Part shown: in pieces, positions 60,388-64,000 of the stretch
How the letters are laid out: the number at the start of each line of letters is the position of its first letter
Position numbering within the stretch: the first letter of the stretch is position 1
Assembly (NCBI RefSeq): GCF_900491745.1
Contig: NZ_UETR01000008.1
Span: 62,001-126,000, forward strand
Reading direction: 5' to 3'
DNA from: Amarolinea aalborgensis
GTDB taxonomy: Bacteria; Chloroflexota; Anaerolineae; SSC4; Amarolineaceae
Length of the DNA: 64,000 nucleotides
The notes under the pieces: generated by a model
What the model saw: only the letters and a program-made list of their open reading frames with translations
What the model was told of the DNA's origin: nothing
The model's database searches: none
Program-made: the position numbers and the translations under genes

Positions 60388-60545
60388 GCGCATTGTAACG
60401 CCAAAACAGCGATTTGACAAGGCGTGTCACCTCCCCGGCAGCTCAGCGAGCGGCCGGCTAGAGACGAGCGCGCTGCTGCGCCAGGCCGTCCGCAGGGGCG
60501 CCGCCAGGCTGGCCGCAGCTCAGCGCGGCGCACAGGCCAGGACTG
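60388..60545 (-). pseudogene. Glycosyltransferase 3'-tail fragment, copy 2 (also left repeat of the PIN module)
   Basis: Related over about 120 bases to 61491-61610. The minus strand encodes a degenerate version of a glycosyltransferase C-terminus (AAPLRTAWRSSALVSSRPLA then ELPG), followed by TGACACGCCTTGTCA-type sequence. It lies just downstream of the intact PIN toxin gene. Confidence 0.65.
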
Positions 60546-60583
60546 GCGGGACCTTGATCGGTCGGTGTAAGCCGGCTGTTTAG

Positions 60584-61009
60584 TCAACTGCGCTCTCCAG
60601 TCAAGCGGTCAAGAAATTCCGCTACAGGTATGATCAGGATGTCTGCGTGTCGCTCAAGATCAAGCAGGTGGCGATCGCCGGACACCACGAAATCGCAACG
60701 ACCTGCAACGGCGCACTCGATGAACTTGTTGTCAGTGGGATCGTTCTTGACCACGTCAAGTCGTTTGATCGGTCGCACGACCTCCGATAACCCACCGATC
60801 TCTCGATACCAGGCGTAGGCATCTTCGTCAGAAAAACCGAAATAGACCCGCAAGACACGGGTGATCTCGAACAGGATCTCCAGAGAGGTCACATGGGCAT
60901 AGACGTGGCTTCGCAGCAAATCGAAGAGGCGGCGCGGTTTGCCCTGAGGCCAGTTGATGGCAGAAACCCAGACGTTGGTGTCATTGGCTGCCCGCAACAC
61001 GTCACGCAC
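60584..61009 (-). CDS. PIN-domain toxin (PIN_3, COG1569-like)
   Basis: 141 residues. Acidic residues are at the expected places: the first Asp in DTNVWVSAI, Glu in TSLEILFEITRVL, Asp in NDPTDNKFIECA, and VVSGDRHLLDL. Predicted single-strand RNase. The start overlaps the antitoxin gene by eight bases. The pair is flanked by direct repeats of a glycosyltransferase tail. Confidence 0.9.
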   Translation of the reverse strand: MRDVLRAANDTNVWVSAINWPQGKPRRLFDLLRSHVYAHVTSLEILFEITRVLRVYFGFSDEDAYAWYREIGGLSEVVRPIKRLDVVKNDPTDNKFIECAVAGRCDFVVSGDRHLLDLERHADILIIPVAEFLDRLTGERS

Positions 61010-61436
61010 TCCTTACGGACTGGATGGCCTGCTCGATCAAGTCAGTAATTTGATCCTCGTCCAACTGGTCGTAGTCGATGCTATGCTCGATGCACCACGC
61101 CTGGAAGTGCTGTTGGGATTGCTGCAACAAGGTGTCCAGCGTCCCCGCAGGGTCGCTCGCCGCAAAGCGCTGATCTACTCGCTCGATAGCCGCTAACGCG
61201 CCACGCAACTCGTCTCCCGTCACGCCCCGGTCTAACAGCATGCGCACATAGCTCTCCCGCAGCCAGTCGGTCAGCTCCAACTCTCTGAATCGAGCCGTCA
61301 CCGTACCGGCCGGCGACGTGAGCTCGACGTAGCCGGTCGGATGCACTCGCACAAAACCATCGAACCGTTTGTTGTAGATTGAGACGACCGCATCACTTGT
61401 AAGTTCTTGCCACTCGGTAGCAACTTTGGTTTCCAT
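61002..61436 (-). CDS. Antitoxin partner of the PIN toxin
   Basis: 144 residues from the ATG at 61436, which has an AGGAGG site. No classical DNA-binding fold is evident. SIYNKRFDGFVRVHPTGYVE and TARFRELELTDWLRESYVRM are followed by acidic helices (EHSIDYDQLDEDQITDLIEQ). Position and overlap argue for an antitoxin. Confidence 0.72.
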   Translation of the reverse strand: METKVATEWQELTSDAVVSIYNKRFDGFVRVHPTGYVELTSPAGTVTARFRELELTDWLRESYVRMLLDRGVTGDELRGALAAIERVDQRFAASDPAGTLDTLLQQSQQHFQAWCIEHSIDYDQLDEDQITDLIEQAIQSVRSA

Positions 61437-61490
61437 ACTACGCCTCCTGGTCAATTGATCTGCCAACTGTTTCAAGTCAACGACACACAA

Positions 61491-61610
61491 GCGCATTGTA
61501 CTGTCTGATGGCCGATTTGACAAGGCATGTCACATCCCAGGCAGCCCACCCAGCAGCCGGCCATAGACGCGCGCGCGGCTGCGCCAGGCCGGCCGCAGGG
61601 GCGCCGCCAT
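61491..61610 (-). pseudogene. Glycosyltransferase 3'-tail fragment, copy 1 (also right repeat of the PIN module)
   Basis: The minus strand encodes MAAPLRPAWRSRARVYGRLL then GGLPGM and a stop, like the C-terminus of the GT2 at 62412 (TRVYRRLLAELAEM). A TGACATGCCTTGTCA palindrome follows. It lies a few bases after the methyltransferase stop. Confidence 0.7.
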
Positions 61611-61615
61611 CCCCC

Positions 61616-62362
61616 TCAGCGCTCCAGCACGATGACCGTCTCCCAACAATAGCGACCCACGAACGGCACGGCGTCCAGCAGGGCGCGATCGAGGCGCTGC
61701 AGGCGCTGCCGCCAGCCGTCGAGCGCACCCTGACGGCCGTTGAGCGCAGCGCCCAACACGGGCAGAATGGAAAGCAGGATGAACTCACGGTGGCTGTAGC
61801 GGCGAAAGTAGCTGCCCATCCAGGCGATGTCCGCCATGCTCAGGGCGCGCTCGGTGGGACTGCGCAGGTGAGGCGTGAGGCGGCGGTAGCCTTCGAGGAT
61901 CGGGTTGTGGATCAGCGGCTCCAGGAACACGGTTCGGCCGCCGGGGCGCAGCACACGGGCGATCTCGGGGATGGCGACGGCCAGGTCCAGGTGATGCGGA
62001 TCTGCTTGCCTAGCACGGCGTCGAACGCGCCGTCCGGGAAGGGCAGCATCTCGGCGGCGCAGGACAACAGGCCGGCCTGGGGCGCACGCTGGCGCGCCTC
62101 CAGCAGCCGGGCGACCGAGATGTCGAAGCCGGTGACCCGCGCCCCGCGGCTAAGCAGATGGGCCGTCGCGCCGCCCGCGCCGCAGCCGTAGTCCAGCACG
62201 CACCGGCCGGCCACGTCACCCAACGCGTCCAGGTGATAGGCTTCGGCCTCCTGAAACACCGGGGGACGCGTATACGCCGACGATCAGCGAGCTGTCGTCG
62301 CGGGCGAAATCCTCAGACTCGTGCCATTCGCGTTCGAGTTTTAGTTTTCGATCGATGCTCAT
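61616..62362 (-). pseudogene. SAM-dependent methyltransferase (type 11) with two compensating frameshifts
   Basis: Start MSIDRKLKLEREWHESEDFA at 62362. The frame is lost at a run of five Cs near 62262 (one base extra). It continues in the next frame through the SAM motif GRCVLDYGCGAGGATAHLLS and LPFPDGAFDAVLGKQI, is lost again near 61998 (one base short), and returns to the first frame for LRPGGRTVFLEPLIHNP to WETVIVLER. Both defects lie in or near homopolymers or repeats, so sequencing error is possible. If corrected it is a complete ~248-residue enzyme of the EPS locus, possibly modifying a sugar or lipid. Three partial copies of its tail lie downstream. Confidence 0.85.
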
Positions 62363-62411
62363 GGGGCCATGCTCAGGAGATCGGAGTGAGCAAATATCGA
62401 GTTGGTAACCA

Positions 62412-63389
62412 CTACATCTCTGCCAACTCTGCCAACAATCGGCGGTAGACACGAGTCTGGACGGATAGGGAGGGTGTCAAACGACTGCTCAATGCGGCGA
62501 CCGCCCAACGAGGCCAGTAGGCCAGGCGCAGGAGGCGCTTGAAGCGACTGGCGCGGGTCTCGCCGCCGAATTTGCGATAGAACTGCACCTTACTGCGATA
62601 GAGTTGGAGGTACATCGCCTCTTTGACCTGCCGGCTGCTGCTCTCGCCGAAATGGGTGACGACCGCTGCGGGCACATACCACAGATCCCAACCGGCTTGG
62701 CCCAGCCGGTAGCACAAGTCCACTTCTTCAGTGTACATAAAGTAGCTTTCATCCAACAGACCGACCTCATCGAGCGCCTCCCGTCGGAGCAACAGGCACG
62801 CGCCCTTGATCGCCTCGACGCGGCGGGGCGTGATCGTGTCCCACCGGGCCATTGGGTAGGTGGCGCGGGGCCACAGGCGGTCCAGGAAGAGCAGCCGCCA
62901 AAACTCGCGGCCAGGGGTCAGCATGGGGTGGCACGCGGGCTGCAAGGAACCGTCCGCATTGAGCAGTCGCGCACCGCACGCGCCCGCGGCGGGGTGCGCG
63001 TCCATGAACGCAACTAGCGCCGCCAACGCGCCGGGATGTACGACCGTGTCCGGGTTCAGCAGCAGCACGTACCGCCCCGCCGCCGCCCCGATCCCCTGGT
63101 TGTTGGCTCGCGCAAAACCGGCGTTCTCCGCGTTCTCGATCAGCTTCACCCACGGGAACCGCTCCCGCACCATGGCCGCGGAGCCGTCGGAGGAGGCGTT
63201 GTCTACGACGAAGGTTTCGGTTGCTGGTAGATTGGTAGATTGGTACACTGGGGCATCCGAGACGCGATCTGCCATCTGCCTTGCGCCATCTGCTATCTGC
63301 CATCCGCCATCTGCAACTGACGCCAGGCACGCCGCGAGCAGATCACGCGTGTTCCAGTTGACGATGACGATAGAGAGGTCCACGCTCAC
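62412..63389 (-). CDS. Family 2 glycosyltransferase (rhamnosyltransferase-like)
   Basis: 325 residues from the GTG at 63389, overlapping the upstream stop (GTGA); the longer frame upstream is repeat-encoded. DLSIVIVNWNTRDLLAACLA, FVVDNASSDGSAAMV, ENAGFARANNQGI and the metal motif LLNPDTVVHPGA define it. Between ASVADG and LPATETF about 25 residues (GWQIADGARQMADRVSDAPV then YQSTN) are encoded by tandem ATCTGCC and GGTAGATT units and have no counterpart in the family. It is probably an in-frame repeat insertion. Confidence 0.9.
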   Translation of the reverse strand: MSVDLSIVIVNWNTRDLLAACLASVADGGWQIADGARQMADRVSDAPVYQSTNLPATETFVVDNASSDGSAAMVRERFPWVKLIENAENAGFARANNQGIGAAAGRYVLLLNPDTVVHPGALAALVAFMDAHPAAGACGARLLNADGSLQPACHPMLTPGREFWRLLFLDRLWPRATYPMARWDTITPRRVEAIKGACLLLRREALDEVGLLDESYFMYTEEVDLCYRLGQAGWDLWYVPAAVVTHFGESSSRQVKEAMYLQLYRSKVQFYRKFGGETRASRFKRLLRLAYWPRWAVAALSSRLTPSLSVQTRVYRRLLAELAEM

Positions 63390-64000
63390 CCCATCTCCCC
63401 CTCTCCTTGTCTCCTTGTCTTCTTCTCCCCGCGTCCCTGGGTCTCCGTGTCTCCTTGTCCCATATTCTCCAGCGCCACCAGCCCGCCCATGAACAGCCAT
63501 ACCAGCACGCTGGCCTGGAAGCCCGGAAACCCGATGTTATAGACGAACGGCAGGATCCAATCGGCCAGGAGCATGATGACCAGGGCGCCCGCGCCGGCCG
63601 CCAGCATGGCGTTGACGTAGCCGGCCGCGAAACCGGCCGTGTAGCGCCGGCGCAGGCGTAGACCGAGCTGGGCGACCTCGACGCTGAACCAGGCGAACAG
63701 GATCAGGCCCAGGATCCCTCCGTGCGCGAACAGATCCACATAGTTGTTGTGTGAGTTGATCTTGGGCTCGACCCAGTAGGCGCGCAGATATTGCAGCGGC
63801 CTGGCGTTGGCGTAGGGCCGATACGCAGCCGGGCCCAGGCCGGTGACCGGATTGCGCATGGTGACTTCAACAACCCGTTCGATCAAGGTCAGTCGCGAGC
63901 CGCCGCTTGTTTCCCATTCTCTGTCACCGCCGGCAAACTCATAAATACTTGGGAAGAGCACACCCAACACGATAAGGATCACAATGATCAATGCCACCGG
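63386..64000 (-). CDS. O-antigen ligase/polymerase-like membrane protein, C-terminal part (runs off right edge)
   Basis: About 204 C-terminal residues are in the window. The Wzy_C-type motif SHNNYVDLFAHGGILGLILF and preceding RNPVTGLGPAAYRPYA identify the family; membrane helices follow to about residue 175. The last ~25 residues (GQGDTETQGRGEKKTRRQGE) are encoded by GTCTCCTT-type short repeats and look like an extension of the real C-terminus. It joins repeat units or ligates polysaccharide to its acceptor. Confidence 0.85.
   Translation of the reverse strand, partial: PVALIIVILIVLGVLFPSIYEFAGGDREWETSGGSRLTLIERVVEVTMRNPVTGLGPAAYRPYANARPLQYLRAYWVEPKINSHNNYVDLFAHGGILGLILFAWFSVEVAQLGLRLRRRYTAGFAAGYVNAMLAAGAGALVIMLLADWILPFVYNIGFPGFQASVLVWLFMGGLVALENMGQGDTETQGRGEKKTRRQGEGEMG

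Overview
The window looks like a stretch of a GC-rich Chloroflexota chromosome (Anaerolineae/Caldilineae type). This is inferred from the mix of Uma2 nucleases, DUF433/DUF5615, BrnT, YgiT and MNT/HEPN modules, giant DUF11 surface proteins, a dockerin-tailed C25 protease and the style of the interspersed repeats. No rRNA, tRNA or marker gene is present to prove it.

Layout. Positions 1-1046 hold an ArsR-AHSA1 operon and the start of a winged-helix gene, with an operator lying over a consensus promoter. Positions 1258-5468 are a high-affinity phosphate importer, pstSCA plus two divergent pstB genes. Positions 5476-10197 are a MarR-controlled heterodimeric ABC exporter on the opposite strand. nagA, an NAD(P)H-binding protein, a Uma2 nuclease and an epimerase follow, then DUF433/DUF5615 and Phd/VapC toxin-antitoxin (TA) pairs around a DUF302 gene (10311-16252).

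Positions 16340-33628 are an array of six units, all on the minus strand. Each unit has a different gene body joined to a common 3' cassette made of a C-terminal anchor (intact or decayed), a bidirectional terminator and palindromic repeats. Three bodies are large secreted proteins and three are Rpn/PD-(D/E)XK-type nuclease genes. Two of the nuclease units are a 1.68 kb tandem duplication, and one nuclease is fused to the first part of a DUF5615 toxin.

Positions 34423-64000 are an extracellular polysaccharide (EPS) locus, transcribed almost entirely on the minus strand: O-antigen-ligase-like protein, glycosyltransferases, GT39-like transferase, undecaprenyl-phosphate sugar transferase and BY-kinase. 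At its downstream end it runs into a candidate peptide-modification set: nucleotidyltransferase, HprK-like kinase, PqqD-like protein, radical SAM/SPASM enzyme, a 65-residue precursor-like peptide and a secreted C25 protease. No lasso cyclase, leader protease or dedicated transporter is visible, so this would be an unusual RiPP-like system.

Between the methyltransferase and the GT39 gene (55.5-62.4 kb) the EPS locus is interrupted by a mosaic of small TA-like modules. Each module abuts a truncated copy of the tail of an EPS gene. Several of these genes carry single-base frameshifts or a nonsense codon, which may be real decay or sequencing error. Compound hairpin repeats, tandem hairpin arrays and short tandem repeats, some in frame inside glycosyltransferase genes, are scattered through the window.
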